The notes under the pieces: model-generated
Database searches by the model: none
Seen by the model: only the letters and a program-made list of their open reading frames with translations
What the model was told of the DNA's origin: nothing
Source: Lucinisca nassula
Lineage: Eukaryota; Mollusca; Bivalvia; Lucinida; Lucinidae
Direction: 5' to 3'
Assembly: GCA_963580285.1 (NCBI GenBank)
Contig: OY757026.1
Span: 44,633,431-44,697,430 of the forward strand
DNA: 64,000 nt
Shown: positions 1-9,992 of the stretch, piece after piece
How the letters are laid out: every line of letters starts with the position of its first letter
Position numbering within the stretch: the first letter of the stretch is position 1
Position numbers and translations under genes: made by a program

Positions 1-80
1 CGTGTGCTGGTCAGTTTCAGCTCTGCGTGGAAGCATCATGCAGCCCATCTATTTCTTCGAGCCCCAATGGGCGGGGCGGA
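1..80 (-). mobile_element. SINE family A, head fragment cut by the window edge
   Basis: This is the 5' head of the ~310-bp interspersed element called family A here, read on the minus strand. It carries the conserved TTTCAGCTCTGCGTGG block (as seen on plus) and the GCCCCAATGGGCGGGG end that closes every minus-strand copy. The rest lies outside the window. No target duplication can be tested. Confidence 0.85.
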
Positions 81-655
81 TTTATCAGCTATCGCCAGCT
101 TTAATGCTAAATGTGGACACCACAAAAGCTCCCTGTTGATATACACGAACATCAAAAGCTCTGACAACATTATGCGCAGACCTTTCAAGTACCAACATCT
201 TTCTGGGTCGATTGTTTGTCAATCGACCCAAAGTACTAAGCATAAAAAACGCTCCAGTGCTGAATTTCATGTGACTATCACTGATTTGCATGAAACCCAT
301 ATAACTTATTTATAGAAAAAAGTAGCGCTAATCTGGACTGGAACGATGGGTCGGGCTTGACAAATGTCGTAGACCCAACTCAGACGCTACAGAACGCGAC
401 GTCTTATCAGGATCTGGACTCTTTGCTCGCAGAACAGGAATTAAGGATCAGACGACGCAAAACACAGCGTCTGATCAGGGTCTACACTTTTTGCTTAAAA
501 ACTTGAATTTTAGGGTTATACAAAAAAATTTTAGTCCAGGACTATTTTCCCAGCCTACATTCAGAGACAGTCGACCCACCGGTATTCAATGCTTTTATTT
601 TTCATCAGCTTGTTGATTAAGTACCATTCCGAAAAGTTTTGAGATTAATTTTGTC
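81..655. repeat. Non-coding; contains dispersed family F copy (about 320-590)
   Basis: No convincing gene. A palindrome reading GGGTCGATTG, five bases, CAATCGACCC lies at about 207-231. Positions ~320-590 match three other stretches of the window (19735-19900, 26395-26670, 36340-36725). Shared landmarks are 'AATCTGGACTGG', an imperfect hairpin built on GATCAGACG/CGTCTGATC, and a closing block 'CAGAGACA.TCGACCCACC'. The family is non-coding and of unknown class. Confidence 0.6.
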
Positions 656-668
656 ATACACTGTTGCC

Positions 669-977
669 TGGCCCCCGCCCATCGGGGTTTGAAGAAATAT
701 ATGGGCTGCATGATGCTTCCACGCAGAGCGGAAACCGATCCGTACACTAGTACTGGTAAACCGCTTAGAGGATCTAAGCATGCCCAGGTAAAGTGGTGTG
801 AGTCGGTCCGTCCATGCTTATAAACCCTATTGGTTTCATTGGGCGGCAAGGCTTGAGTTGTCATTTCATCTCAATGTCGGGTAAAAGTCCCACAAAATCG
901 GAAGCAACGTCTCCAAAATGACCTTTTACTGTGTTGACGGGGGCGTTAAACCTCAAATCAAACAAACAAACAAAAAA
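669..977 (+). mobile_element. SINE family A, complete copy with 13-bp target duplication
   Basis: Complete copy: a GCCCCCGCCCATCGGGG head, a conserved body, and a 3' tail of 'GGGGGCGTTAAACCTCAAAT' followed by a CAAA-rich run. It is flanked by the perfect direct repeat ATACACTGTTGCC at 656-668 and 978-990, which shows target-primed insertion. The head is not a clear tRNA. An open frame on the opposite strand recurs in most copies only because the copies are related. Confidence 0.92.
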
Positions 978-1060
978 ATACACTGTTGCCACGCATCTGG
1001 CTGAAAAAGCCGTAAAAACCGAAGTTGAAAATCTTAGCAAGTGTTCTAATGACCCTCTAA

Positions 1061-1062
<2 letters not shown>

Positions 1063-1128
<66 letters not shown>
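1063..1128. repeat. (CT)n microsatellite
   Basis: An uninterrupted CT dinucleotide tract of about 66 bp. It makes a Ser-Leu run in a short open frame that should not be read as coding. Confidence 0.97.
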
Positions 1129-1131
<3 letters not shown>

Positions 1132-1200
1132 CGACCGCTTCGTCACATAGTCTTCTGTCGAGACAAGACAATGAACGAATGAGCACTCTGTGTCTTGCTA

Positions 1201-1374
1201 AAAGAGTGAGTGAGTGTTTGAGTTTAACATCTCACCAACAGCTAAGGTCAAACGGAGACTGGGCCTCGGTTTAAAGACTGATACGAAAGTCTGGAGAAGC
1301 CCGGGATCGAGCCTGTGATCCCTGGTTTACAAGGCGAGTAGTATAACCATTAACCACTGCACCACGGAGGCTTC
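1201..1374 (-). mobile_element. SINE family C (tRNA-Thr-like head), with 10-bp target duplication
   Basis: Read on minus, it begins with a tRNA-like head whose A box is GTGGTGCAGTGGTTAA and whose B box is a decayed GGCTCGATCCC. The anticodon-loop region reads CTTGTAA, which resembles tRNA-Thr(TGT). A short body and a tail related to 'GTTGGTGAGATGTTAAACTC' follow. TGTCTTGCTA occurs at 1191-1200 and 1375-1384 as a target duplication. Other copies lie at 25343-25507 and 30161-30321. Confidence 0.88.
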
Positions 1375-1384
1375 TGTCTTGCTA

Positions 1385-2190
1385 TTAAGAAGAGAGTATG
1401 TATGACGGATAGCATAAGTTGTCTCAGACATCTTTTTTTTCGTTCGACAAATTACTGTCATTACTAGAAGTATGGTGAGCTAGTTCACGCTCACATGCTG
1501 ACCATTTCATGGAAGACGAAGACTAGGCGGCTCTCTTGAATTCCCACATTCTGTTATTGTTAGGAGCAAATATGAGGCAAATTGCTGCCTTGGTTAAATT
1601 GCCTAGTAGTTACACAGTTTCATTGACCATTTCGAGATCATGATATGATAATCTTTATGACCTACGTTTCGTCTTGCAATAACATATCAATCATGATTAT
1701 GCGTTAATAGGTCCTTCAAAAACATGTCGGAACACTTGAAATTCTTACGTTTAGTTCTAATTTACATATAGCGGGAACTACCCTCTAATCTGAATACTGG
1801 TTTCTGAATTTTGTTAACAAATCACAGGCCTAGCTTACATATAGCAGGCGTTTCAATCTCTCCGCCGTACCCATGAGCCCATAATATAAAAGTGTATTTT
1901 GGGCCTCTACACGGGCACAAGAGCGAAATATTTCTTTAAATTACAACTTGCTAGGCATCTGCTATCAGTGATGGCATCTAAAATGGTCCTAGAAGATCTC
2001 GTTGACAATGAGGTCTACACGGAGTTCAGTGAGCACACCCGTTGCTCTTTAATTGAAGCATAAATGGGGAATTTATACAGAATGACGTATACTGAAATTT
2101 GCAACTTATTGCAAGAGGAAGTAACTCGTTTAAGAAAGTTTCAGGTTCTGTGAGTTTCTTTCCTGGATTTGGAAAACGAGTACATAGAAC
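1385..2190. other. No gene or recognised element seen
   Basis: Unique-looking A+T-rich sequence with no long frame, splice-like exon series or repeat that I can match within the window. Confidence 0.5.
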
Positions 2191-2194
2191 GTAA

Positions 2195-2343
2195 CCCAGC
2201 AGGCACTCGTCGCTAGGGCAACGTCAGATCAACGTCGGTGCAACGTCACGACGTTGCACCGACGTTGATGTGACGTTGTATGAACGTCATGACGTTGCAC
2301 CGACGTTGATATGACGTCATAATTACGTCATGTGCCTGCTGGG
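2195..2343. mobile_element. MITE with CCCAGCAGGCAC inverted ends and TAA target duplication (Harbinger-like)
   Basis: A 149-bp element. Its ends are the perfect 12-bp inverted repeat CCCAGCAGGCAC / GTGCCTGCTGGG, flanked by TAA at 2192-2194 and 2344-2346. The interior is a series of ACGTC/GACGT palindromic words and could fold on itself. A 3-bp TWA duplication is typical of PIF/Harbinger DNA transposons, so I infer a non-autonomous member of that group. Confidence 0.8.
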
Positions 2344-2514
2344 TAACTATCACGAATTTATAAGACTAGCAACTAAATCTTGTGGGAGCACCGATTCATT
2401 GAGAATTAATATCATAATAACGGAGGGCACCGCGCCAGCTCCTGCCAAGGTAGGTCTTTCTTTAGTATACTTAAAACCATGTACAAGAGATGCAAAAAGG
2501 AATAATCTCTCTCA

Positions 2515-2702
2515 GGATTATACGTAAGCGGTTAACCAGTGCAGTGCTTTTTTCGCCCAAAAATGACAACTGCTGTTCTTGAATCAGCAGAATGAATGAC
2601 CATAGAAAAGATTCCATGATCCATCTCCACGACACCGGCATGTATCGAACCCGCGTCGACCTGATCGCCAGTCTGACGCGCACCCGAATGAGTTAAGAAG
2701 CC
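2515..2702 (-). mobile_element. SINE family D fragment (tRNA head and body)
   Basis: On minus it reads GCCGGC at the edge, a decayed tRNA-like head with B box GGGTTCGATAC, then a body including TTTTTGGGCGAAA and ACTGGTTAACCGCTTACGTA. It matches the fuller copies at 29099-29362 and 39526-39818. The 3' tail is missing and no target duplication was found. Confidence 0.78.
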
Positions 2703-2864
2703 GGCCGTTAAGTGTTGGCTATTCGATCATGAGTGTAACTTTACCGAATTCAGTGCGACAGATGTGCATTCGTATGTGTTGCTAGACCAAAACATTATGA
2801 AAAGCAAAATAGATGGAAGCCTAAATGAGAACGTGTGAGTTAAAATATCTATATGGACCAAATC

Positions 2865-3106
2865 CCGCTAAAATGCATGTCACACCTCTTGGATATTTTT
2901 GGTCGGCTTTTACGAACCTTTTAAAATCATTTCACATATCGGGGCGGTCCTTCATCAGAGTCGGCGAAAACGGGAGTACTCGGAGAAAAACATCTGACCT
3001 TCCGTTGCAGAATTTGGCGTTTCACATGTGATCGTGGTGGGATTCGAATCACAGCGGAGAGACCCAAAGATTAAGAGTCGACGACCTTACCCATCAAGCC
3101 AGGAAG
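2865..3106 (-). mobile_element. tRNA-headed SINE (family E), minus strand
   Basis: On minus, a tRNA-like head starts near 3106: A box TGGCTTGATGGGTAAG and a near-perfect B box GATTCGAATCCC near 3044-3055. About 150 bp of body follows without an obvious A-rich tail. It is the only copy of this type that I see here. It is not a functional tRNA gene, since the acceptor ends do not pair and the body continues past the head. Confidence 0.6.
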
Positions 3107-3151
3107 GCCCGGTTAAGCACTTGAGCATAGTGTCACTGTTTATATCTGCTA

Positions 3152-3247
3152 TCCATGTCGGGTAAAAGTCCCATAAAATTGGAAGCAACGTCTCCAAAAT
3201 TACCTTAACAGTGTTGACGGGGACGTAAAACCTCCAATCAAACAAAA
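3152..3247 (+). mobile_element. SINE family A, 3' tail fragment
   Basis: Matches only the last ~95 bp of family A, from ATGTCGGGTAAAAGTCCC to the GACGTAAAACC tail and CAAAC run. It adjoins the family E SINE, so the head was lost, or the fragment is a 5'-truncated insertion. Confidence 0.85.
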
Positions 3248-3360
3248 TCAATATCCAGCAAAGTCTGAAGATGTAACTGTTTACCGCAGTCATAATAACA
3301 TACTTTGTCTTTAACTACAGCTCGAAGTTTGCTTGTGTGAAGAAGTTTTTTGACGTACTG

Positions 3361-3657
3361 TTTGTTTGATTTGAGGTTTAACGTCCCCGTCAACACTGTA
3401 AAGGTCATTTTGGAGACGTTGCTTCCAATTTTGTGGGACTTTTACCCGACATTGAGATGAAATTACATCTCAAGCCCTGTCGCCCAATGAAACCAATAGG
3501 GTTTATTAGCATGGACGGTCCGCCTCGCACCGCGGTTCCTGGACAGGCTTAGATCCACTAAGCGGTTCACCAGTACTAATGTGCGGGCCAGATTCAGCTC
3601 TGCGTGGAAGCATCATGCAGCCCATATATTTCTTCAAGCCCCTATGGGCGGGGGCCG
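3361..3657 (-). mobile_element. SINE family A, complete copy with 13-bp target duplication
   Basis: A full-length minus-strand copy, running on plus from the TTTG-rich tail to the GGGCGGGGGCCG head. The direct repeat TTTTGACGTACTG is perfect at 3348-3360 and 3658-3670, which fixes the ends exactly and shows retrotransposition. Confidence 0.95.
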
Positions 3658-3773
3658 TTTTGACGTACTGAAAACAGAATTCTACAGGGTTTAATGTGGA
3701 CGCGAAACCAGGCTTGAACATGCATTCAATTCGTGCTTGCTCCAACATTACAACCATAATCTGTCCGGCTTGG

Positions 3774-3863
3774 AAAAGTCCCACAAAATTGGAAGCCACG
3801 TCTCCAAAATGATCTACACAGTGTTGAAGAGGATGTTAGATCCTAACAAACAAAACAAACGGT
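3774..3863 (+). mobile_element. SINE family A, 3' tail fragment
   Basis: Contains the conserved AAAAGTCCCACAAAATTGGA and ACGTCTCCAAAATGA blocks, and a decayed tail with CAAA repeats. The 5' three-quarters is missing. Confidence 0.8.
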
Positions 3864-4029
3864 GTATAGCACAGTTTGTCTATTCTAACCAGGTCCTCTG
3901 GATTTAAACACATATTTCCATTATTGTCAAATGAATGCACGGCCTCATGAAAAAAAAAATAATCAAAAACCGCATCTGTATTGCTGGCCCCACCCACAAT
4001 ATTTGCGGGGGGAGGGGGGGGGGGCACCG

Positions 4030-4260
4030 GGCTTAATGAAATAGATGGGCTGCATGATGCTTCTACGCATAGCTGAAACCGACCGCATACGAGTTCTGGA
4101 ACAGCTTAGAGGATTTAAGCCTGTCCAGGCAAAGTGATGCGAGCATTTACACCATCTTTGTTTCATTAGGTGGCAGGTATTGAGATGTCATACCATCTCA
4201 ATGTCGGGTAAAAGTCGCACAAAATCGGAAGCAACGTCTCAGAATGACCTACATAGTGTT
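4030..4260 (+). mobile_element. SINE family A, lacking its 3' tail
   Basis: Head and body are present, but the copy stops at TAGTGTTG, just before the GACGTTAAAC tail, where a LINE fragment begins. The junction could be a LINE insertion, a deletion or a template-switch chimera. A perfect 23-nt inverted repeat lies at 3896-3918 and 4261-4283, on either side of this copy. Confidence 0.82.
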
Positions 4261-4945
4261 GAAATATGTGTTTAAATCCAGAGACCCTCCTGACAAACAA
4301 ATTAAGTTTGACTATAAACTACACCAGCAAATCTTGGAGCAGGTTGAATCCGCCAAATATCTTGGTATCACCATCACTGATGATCTTGATTGGGGTCAAC
4401 ACGTTTCAGAAATTACATCAAAAGCAACTAGGACTTTAGGATTTCTTAGACGAAACTTGGCTTTTGCACCTAGGCAGACAAAGGATGTTGCATATAAAAC
4501 ATTGGTTCGCCCTCAGCTAGAATATGCATCACCCATTTGGCATCCCTATGTTAAAACTCAGATTCAGCAGGTGGAGAAGGTGCAGAGGACAGCTGCTCGA
4601 TGGACCTGCCGACGATGGCGCAATAGAAGCAGCGTCGGTGACATGCTTAACGAGCTAGAATGGCCGTCCCTAGAGGCCCGTCGTGAGCAGTCCTCTTTAA
4701 CCTTCTTCTATAAGATACATTCAGGTACAGTGGCCGTTAATAAAGATAAATACTTGACCCCTGTGACAGTTTCAACTCGAACAAGGGCATCAAAAGTAAA
4801 CAACTCACAGTATCACAGGTACCAGTCCTACAGTGATGCCCTGAAAAATTCCTTCTTCCCTAGGACTATTCCCCAGTGGAATAGTCTTCCCTCTTCTGTG
4901 GTGAATGCTAAGACTGCAGAGGAGTTCAAAGCCCATACAGTGTAA
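4244..4945 (+). pseudogene. C-terminal part of a non-LTR retrotransposon reverse transcriptase (Jockey/CR1-type)
   Basis: A 233-residue frame matching the segment just after the catalytic core of LINE reverse transcriptases. It has the landmarks KYLGITITDDLDW (about residues 39-51), a thumb-like helix series, LVRPQLEYASPIWHPY (about 87-102), QRTAARW (about 112-118), SSVGDMLNELEWPSLEARR, and FPRTIPQWNSLPSSVV near the end. The polymerase active-site motifs are absent, so this is a 5'-truncated, dead copy. The first ~6 codons come from the junction with the SINE. The family assignment rests on the C-terminal pattern and is moderately secure. Confidence 0.8.
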
Positions 4946-5134
4946 GATTGAGACTCAGAGGTATGCGTTTTAGTATACCTCTGTTATTCAGATTGTAAAT
5001 AGTTTTAAGGACTCATCCAGTGACTTCTCTTTTTTTTTTTCAGCTAAATTCTAAATTTAGCTACGCACCCAACTGAGGTAATGGCCAAATATGACCGACT
5101 CAGTATAAGAAGATAGATAGATAGACGTGGACGA
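4261..5134 (+). mobile_element. 5'-truncated LINE with GATA-repeat tail
   Basis: Holds the reverse transcriptase remnant, then ~180 bp of 3' untranslated sequence, ending in AAGATAGATAGATAGAC near 5116-5134. A short microsatellite at the 3' end is typical of several LINE clades that lack poly(A). The 5' boundary abuts the SINE copy. Confidence 0.75.
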
Positions 5135-5239
5135 TTAAACTGAAATCAAAACAATATTCTCATATGAAACACCGTGTACTCCAATAAGAAAATTGAGTTT
5201 TCTGCCCGCGGAGAAATTCAAGGGCTAATTCTCCCTTTC

Positions 5240-5600
5240 TCGTACGCCCATCAGGGGCGTAGCCAGACAAATAATGAAGTTGAAGCCCACGCCGAAGGCG
5301 TGGGCCGAGTGCCGAAGGCACGAGTGGGGGGGGGGGGAGAGAGCATGAGAGGGGGTTACCCACTCCGGTTGGTGGGGGTCCGGGGGGTCTCCCCCGGGAA
5401 AATTTTGAAATTTTAATACGATTTGGTGGCCACTGGTGTCATCTGGAGGGGGATTTTTACTTATCTCTTATCCGACTTTTTCGCCAATTTGTTTGAATTT
5501 TTTGGTTACTTGTACGTTTGTATGGAAGTCACACTTTAATAAAGCCAACACTCTGATTAAGGCTTTTTTGTGGTTTTACTTTTGTGGTTTCGTGCATCTG
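5240..5600. repeat. Dispersed repeat with 'GGGGCGTAGCCAG' start and G-rich hairpins
   Basis: Begins near AGGGGCGTAGCCAGAC and continues through the hairpin CCCACGCCGAAGGCGTGGG, a G14 run and GGGGGTCTCCCCCGGGAAAA. A related fragment, reverse complemented, ends with CTGGCTACGCGCCTG at 8386-8400. The G run and hairpins make this a likely site of assembly or replication trouble. Class unknown; it may be a DNA-transposon end. Confidence 0.5.
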
Positions 5601-6040
5601 AGTTGTTGAAGTAGTTGGTTATCGCAATATGATCCCCTGTTACGGGGAAGGAGTTGGTTGTTTGCTGTTAAGTTTTGGGGTTTTGGTGGTTCATTTATGA
5701 AGAAGGGCGCCACGATACGGACCGAACATTTGCTGGTTATCTTCATTTTTTAATTTTAGGTGTTAATTTCGTATTCATTCTTCCTCCTGATACATGAGAT
5801 GAGCTGTGTTCTTTGGCCGTGGCTGTTTCTTGGACTTTCTTATTATCATTGACAGACTGTTTGAGTTTTCCACTCAAGGCTTTGCACACTTTGCAAATAA
5901 ATATTTTTAACTGTATACATGAAGCTCATTTATTTCATTAACATGCTCGTTGAGACGCGATGACACAATGAGCATGTTCATGATATAAATGGACTGTATA
6001 TAAAGCAGACTAAGGACCTGCTGGACTGAGGGCTATTGAC
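5601..6040. other. No gene seen
   Basis: Non-coding. The only structure noted is a partial palindrome, 'ACATGCTCGTTGAG...CAATGAGCATGTTC', at about 5940-5980. Confidence 0.45.
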
Positions 6041-8092
6041 AAACAAGAGGACCATGATGGTCCTATGTGCTCACCTGAGCTAAGAGATTCATATGTGGGT
6101 CCCAGGTCTATGATTTGAACAATCTTGGTAAAGGTATACTAAATGAAGCTTAATATCAAATATCAAAGGCCTGGGCGTTCTGGTTTCAGACAAGAAGATT
6201 TATAAACATTTTCCCTATATAAGTCAATGTATAATCAGTGGGCCCCGGGGTGGGGTGCTTTTTGGTCCCCGGTCTATAAATTGAATAATCATGGTAGAGG
6301 TCCACTGACTCCACTAAATGAAGCTTCATACCAAATATCAAAGACCCTGGCCTTCTGGTTTCAGACAAGAAGATTTTTAAAGGTTTTCCTTATATATGTC
6401 TATGTAAAACCAGTGGGCCCCAGGGTGGGGCCGTTTTTAGCCACAGGGGTATAATTTGAATAATCTTGGTACGGGTCCACTAGAAGAAGCTTCATACCAA
6501 ATATCAAACATCTGAGCCTTCTGGTTTCAGACAAGAAGATCTTTAAAGATTTTCCCTACATATATATCCAATTGGCACCGCCCAGAGGCCAGATTTGGTC
6601 CCAGACCTATAATTTGAACAGTCTTGGTTGAGGTTCAATAGATGAAACTTCATACCAAATATCAAAGACTGGGCTTTCTGGTTTCAGACAAGAAGATTTT
6701 TAAAGGTTTTCCCTATATACCTTTGTTAACCCAGTGGGCCCCGCCCCTGGGCCATTTTTGGCTCCAGGGCTTTAATTTGAACAACCTTGGTAGAGGTCCA
6801 CTAGACGAAGCTTCACACCAAACATCAAAGACCTGGGCCTTCTGGTTTCAGACGAGAAGATTTTTAAAGGGTTTCCCTATATAACCCTATGTAAAAACCA
6901 GTGGGCTCCGCCCCGGGGCCATTTTTTGCCCCAGGGCTATAATTTGAACACTCTTGGTAGAGGTCCACTAGATGAAGCTTCATACCAAATATCGAAGACT
7001 TGGGCCTTCCGGTTTCAGACAAGAATATTTTCAAAGCTTTTCCCTATATACCTCAATGTTATCCTCGTGGGCTCCGCCCCTGGGCCAGTTTTGGCTCTAG
7101 GGCTATGATGTGAACAATCTTGGAAGATGTCCACTAGATGAAGCTTCATACCAAATATCAAAGACCTGGGCCATTGGGTTTCAGACAAGAAGATTTTAAA
7201 GGTTTTCCCCCTTATACCTCTATGTAAGCCCAGTGGGCCCCGTCCCGGGGCCATGTTTGGCTCCAGGGCTATAATTTGAACAATCTAGGTACAGGTCCAC
7301 TAGACGAAGCTTCATACCAAATATCAAAAACCTGGGCCATTTGGTTTCAGAAAAGAAGATTTTCAAAGGTTTTCCTTATGTAACTCTATGTTAACTCAGT
7401 GGGCCCCGCCCCTGGGCCATTTTTGGCTCTGTGGCTATAATTTGAACAATCTTGGTAGAGGTCCACTAGATGAAGCTTCACACCAAATATCAAAGACCTT
7501 GGCCTTTTGGTTTCAGACAAGAAGATTTATAAAGGTTTTCCCTATATAACCCTATATAAAACCAATGGGCCCGCCCCGAGGCCATTTTTGGCCCCAGGGC
7601 TATAATTTGAACAATCTTGATAGAGGTCCACTAAACGAAGCTTCACACCAAATATCAAAGACCTGGGCCTTTTGGTTTCAGACAAGAAGATTTTTAAAGG
7701 TTTTCCCTATATAACCTATGTAAAACCAGTGGGCCCCGCCCCCGGGGGCCATTTTTGGCCCCAGGGATATAATTTGAACAACCTTGGTAGAGGTCCACTA
7801 GAAGAAGCTTCATACCGAATATCAAGGGCCTGGGCCTTCTGGTTTCATACAAGAAGATTTTTAAAGGTTTTCTCCTATTTTTTTCATTTTTGTTGCCATG
7901 GCAACCAGAGTTCTGCATGGAATTGAATTCTTTGAACAACTTGGAGAGAGGACCACCTATGGATTATTTCTGTCAAGTTATGTCCAAATCTGTTCAGTGG
8001 TTTAGGAGGAGATATTGGTTAAAGAAATTGTGAACGGACGGACGACGACGGAGGTGACCGATCACAATAGCACACCCTGAGCCTTACTTTGA
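6041..8092 (+). mobile_element. H1: Helitron/pearl-like non-autonomous element with ~165-bp tandem array
   Basis: The 5' end reads AACAAGAGG, then the palindrome GGACCATGATGGTCC, then GTGCTCACCTGAGCT. The body is about ten copies of a 164-167 bp unit (landmarks ATTTGAACAATCTTGG, AGGTCCACTAGATGAAGCTT, CAAATATCAAAGACCTGGGC, GTTTCAGACAAGAAGA). The right part has TTGCCATGGCAACC, GTGGTTTAGGAGGAGAT and GGACGGACGACGACGG. The normal terminal hairpin is missing after CCTGAGCC, so the 3' end is truncated. There are no coding genes. Central tandem arrays with subterminal inverted repeats recall pearl elements and HINEs; this class is inferred. Confidence 0.72.
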
Positions 8093-8337
8093 GGAATTTA
8101 TTTCATGTGGTTATTCTAAAGGCCATTTCATTAAAATGTTGCTGTAATCATGCAGTGCAGACATATTGTACACTAAAGATTCCCGACACTTCAAGATAAA
8201 CTGCAAACTCGAAACACCTTAGAATCATCTCTGACAATAGCCATTTTCGATTATATACTGGAGTTTATTCAGGTTTCATGATGTAGTCGCAGGTGCCTCT
8301 GAAAATGTGACATATTTTGTTTGTAAATTCTTATGTA
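8093..8337. other. No gene seen
   Basis: Short non-coding spacer between H1 and a repeat fragment. No matches inside the window were recognised. Confidence 0.4.
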
Positions 8338-8405
8338 AAGGCATACTTGGCAAAATATTGTGGAAGCCGGGGCTTCCGGGCTTCCGCCTGGCTACGCGCC
8401 TGCCC
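8338..8405. repeat. Fragment related to the 'GCGTAGCCAG' repeat
   Basis: Contains GGAAGCCGGGGCTTCC, a perfect palindrome, next to CTGGCTACGCGCCTG. The latter is the reverse complement of the start of the repeat at 5240. Confidence 0.45.
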
Positions 8406-8433
8406 ATAATACTTGGTGACAACAAGCGACAGT

Positions 8434-8707
8434 CCGCCCCGCCCATCGGGGCTTGGAGAAAAAAATGGGCTGTAAGGTGCTGCCATGCAGAGCTGAAACT
8501 GACCACACAAGAGTACTGGTGAACCGCTTATAAGGACTAAGCCTGCCGTCCAATGCATCTACAGACTTTGGCTTTATTGGGCGACAGGGCTTGAGTTGTC
8601 ATTTCATCTGAATGTCGGGTAAAAGTCTCAAATAATTGGAAGCAACGTCTCCAAAATGACATAAATAGTGTTGACGGGGACGTTAAAACTCAAATAAATA
8701 AATAAAT
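8434..8707 (+). mobile_element. SINE family A copy with AAAT tail
   Basis: Head CCGCCCCGCCCATCGGGG through the GGGGACGTTAAAACTC tail and an (AAAT)n run. There is a small internal deletion near the AGCCTGCC block. No unambiguous target duplication. Confidence 0.85.
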
Positions 8708-8800
8708 AGTTAGTCTCTATATTATATATAACAATGTTAGTCGTAGATCAAGCAGTTATCTAAATATTTTGTTGAGAAACAAAATATAGAGACTAACTTC
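8708..8800. mobile_element. ~90-bp TIR mini-element
   Basis: AGTTAGTCTCTATATT at its left end is mirrored by ATATAGAGACTAACT at its right end, with 60 bp of A+T-rich sequence between. The size and inverted ends suggest a tiny MITE or foldback remnant. It sits exactly at the SINE tail, so part of one arm may be older flank. Confidence 0.5.
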
Positions 8801-9008
8801 CCATATCACAGGTCCTGATGTATGAATGACATTTGACGATTCTGATTCTGGTTCTGATTTGACAAGGTCCAAGTGGGTTAAAAAATTCGACAAAGAAAAA
8901 AGGATTCATCGATTGTTTTGAGTTTAACGACAGGTCAACCCTAGTGGATCATTTTGTCTTCTCCAAGAGAAAGGGGAAAAGAGATAGAAGAGACAGTAGA
9001 GGAGATGA

Positions 9009-9321
9009 TTTGTTTGTTTGTTTGTTTGTTTGATTTGAGGTTTAACGTCCCCGTCGACACTGTAAAGGCCATTTTGGAGACGTTGCTTCCAATTTGTGGG
9101 ACTTTTACCCGATATTGAGATGAAATGACATCTCAAGCCCTGCCCCCCAATGAAACCAATAGGGTTCATAAGCATTGACGGGCCGACTCGCACCGTTTTG
9201 CCTGGGCAGGCTTAGATCCTCTAAGCAGTTTACCAGTACTCGTGTGCTGGTCGGTTTCAGCTCTGCGTGGAAGCATCATGCAACCCAAATATTTCTTCAA
9301 GCCCCGATGGGCAGGGCCGTT
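9009..9321 (-). mobile_element. SINE family A, full copy with near-perfect 13-bp target duplication
   Basis: The minus-strand copy has a (GTTT)n run (the 3' tail seen on plus) and a GATGGGCAGGGCC head. The flanks GTAGAGGAGATGA (8996-9008) and GTAGAGAAGATGA (9322-9334) differ by one base, consistent with an older insertion than the copies with perfect duplications. Confidence 0.9.
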
Positions 9322-9334
9322 GTAGAGAAGATGA

Positions 9335-9639
9335 AAGTGAGGGACAGAGGAGAAAGAGGAAAATGAATGAAAGTGTAGAAACAGAAGAAATGTCAACACT
9401 CCCTCACTCTACCGTTACCTGCTACAAGGACAGGTGTTGCCCAACTGTAAGTCAATATCAGCTGGACTACCCAGTGACACAAGATACCCATCGCCATTGC
9501 CTCACTCAACTATCCCCTCGAAGAAAATACGGAAGAAAAACGTGCCTGCTAATTTCTTCATGGTCCAGCCATAAATTTCTAAATTAGCTCAGTACATGTC
9601 TGCAAGTAATCTTACAGAGAAGCACACGATGTCTTAAAG
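9335..9639. other. No gene seen
   Basis: Non-coding sequence between SINE copies. Open frames here begin inside SINE sequence and have no recognisable product. Confidence 0.4.
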
Positions 9640-9950
9640 CCCCTGTCACACTATGTCGCGTTTTCACTGCGATGGGACGGCGTTGTTTAATTTTTCAGAA
9701 CGCCGCGAGATCGCAAGAAATATTGGATATTTTTGTGAACATGGACCTGTCATGGCGTCCCTACAGCGACCAAGACGTTGCTACGGAGCTTACATGGCGA
9801 TCTATCGCGATTATGTGGCGTTCTTGATGGCGATTGTATGCGCTCTCACGGCGCTTCCTCTGCGCTTTTACGGCGCTCACAATGCGTGCACTGCGCTTTT
9901 ACGGCGCTCTCAATGCATGCACTGCGCTTTTACGGCGCTCACATGTTGAA
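9640..9950. repeat. GCG-rich repeat with a 31-bp tandem unit
   Basis: Starts at CCCCTGTCACACTATGTCGCG and is rich in GGCG/CGCC words. A 31-bp unit with TGCGCTTTTACGGCGCTC repeats at about 9861, 9892 and 9923. The start motif looks like the edge of a dispersed element, but I cannot define the other end. Confidence 0.55.
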
Positions 9951-9992
9951 GACGTTCTCAAAGTGTAAACAGACATCTTCATCGATCGAACA

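Noticed and set aside
595..864. Recurrent minus-strand frame (MTSQALPPNETNRV... type), also at 25524, 44696 and 56056
   Set aside because: It is the antisense of family A SINEs and reappears because the copies are related. Frames are broken in different places among copies, with no sign of selection.
1063..1182. Ser/Leu-repeat protein over the CT tract (and 42329-42682)
   Set aside because: Simple-sequence translation beginning in SINE sequence.
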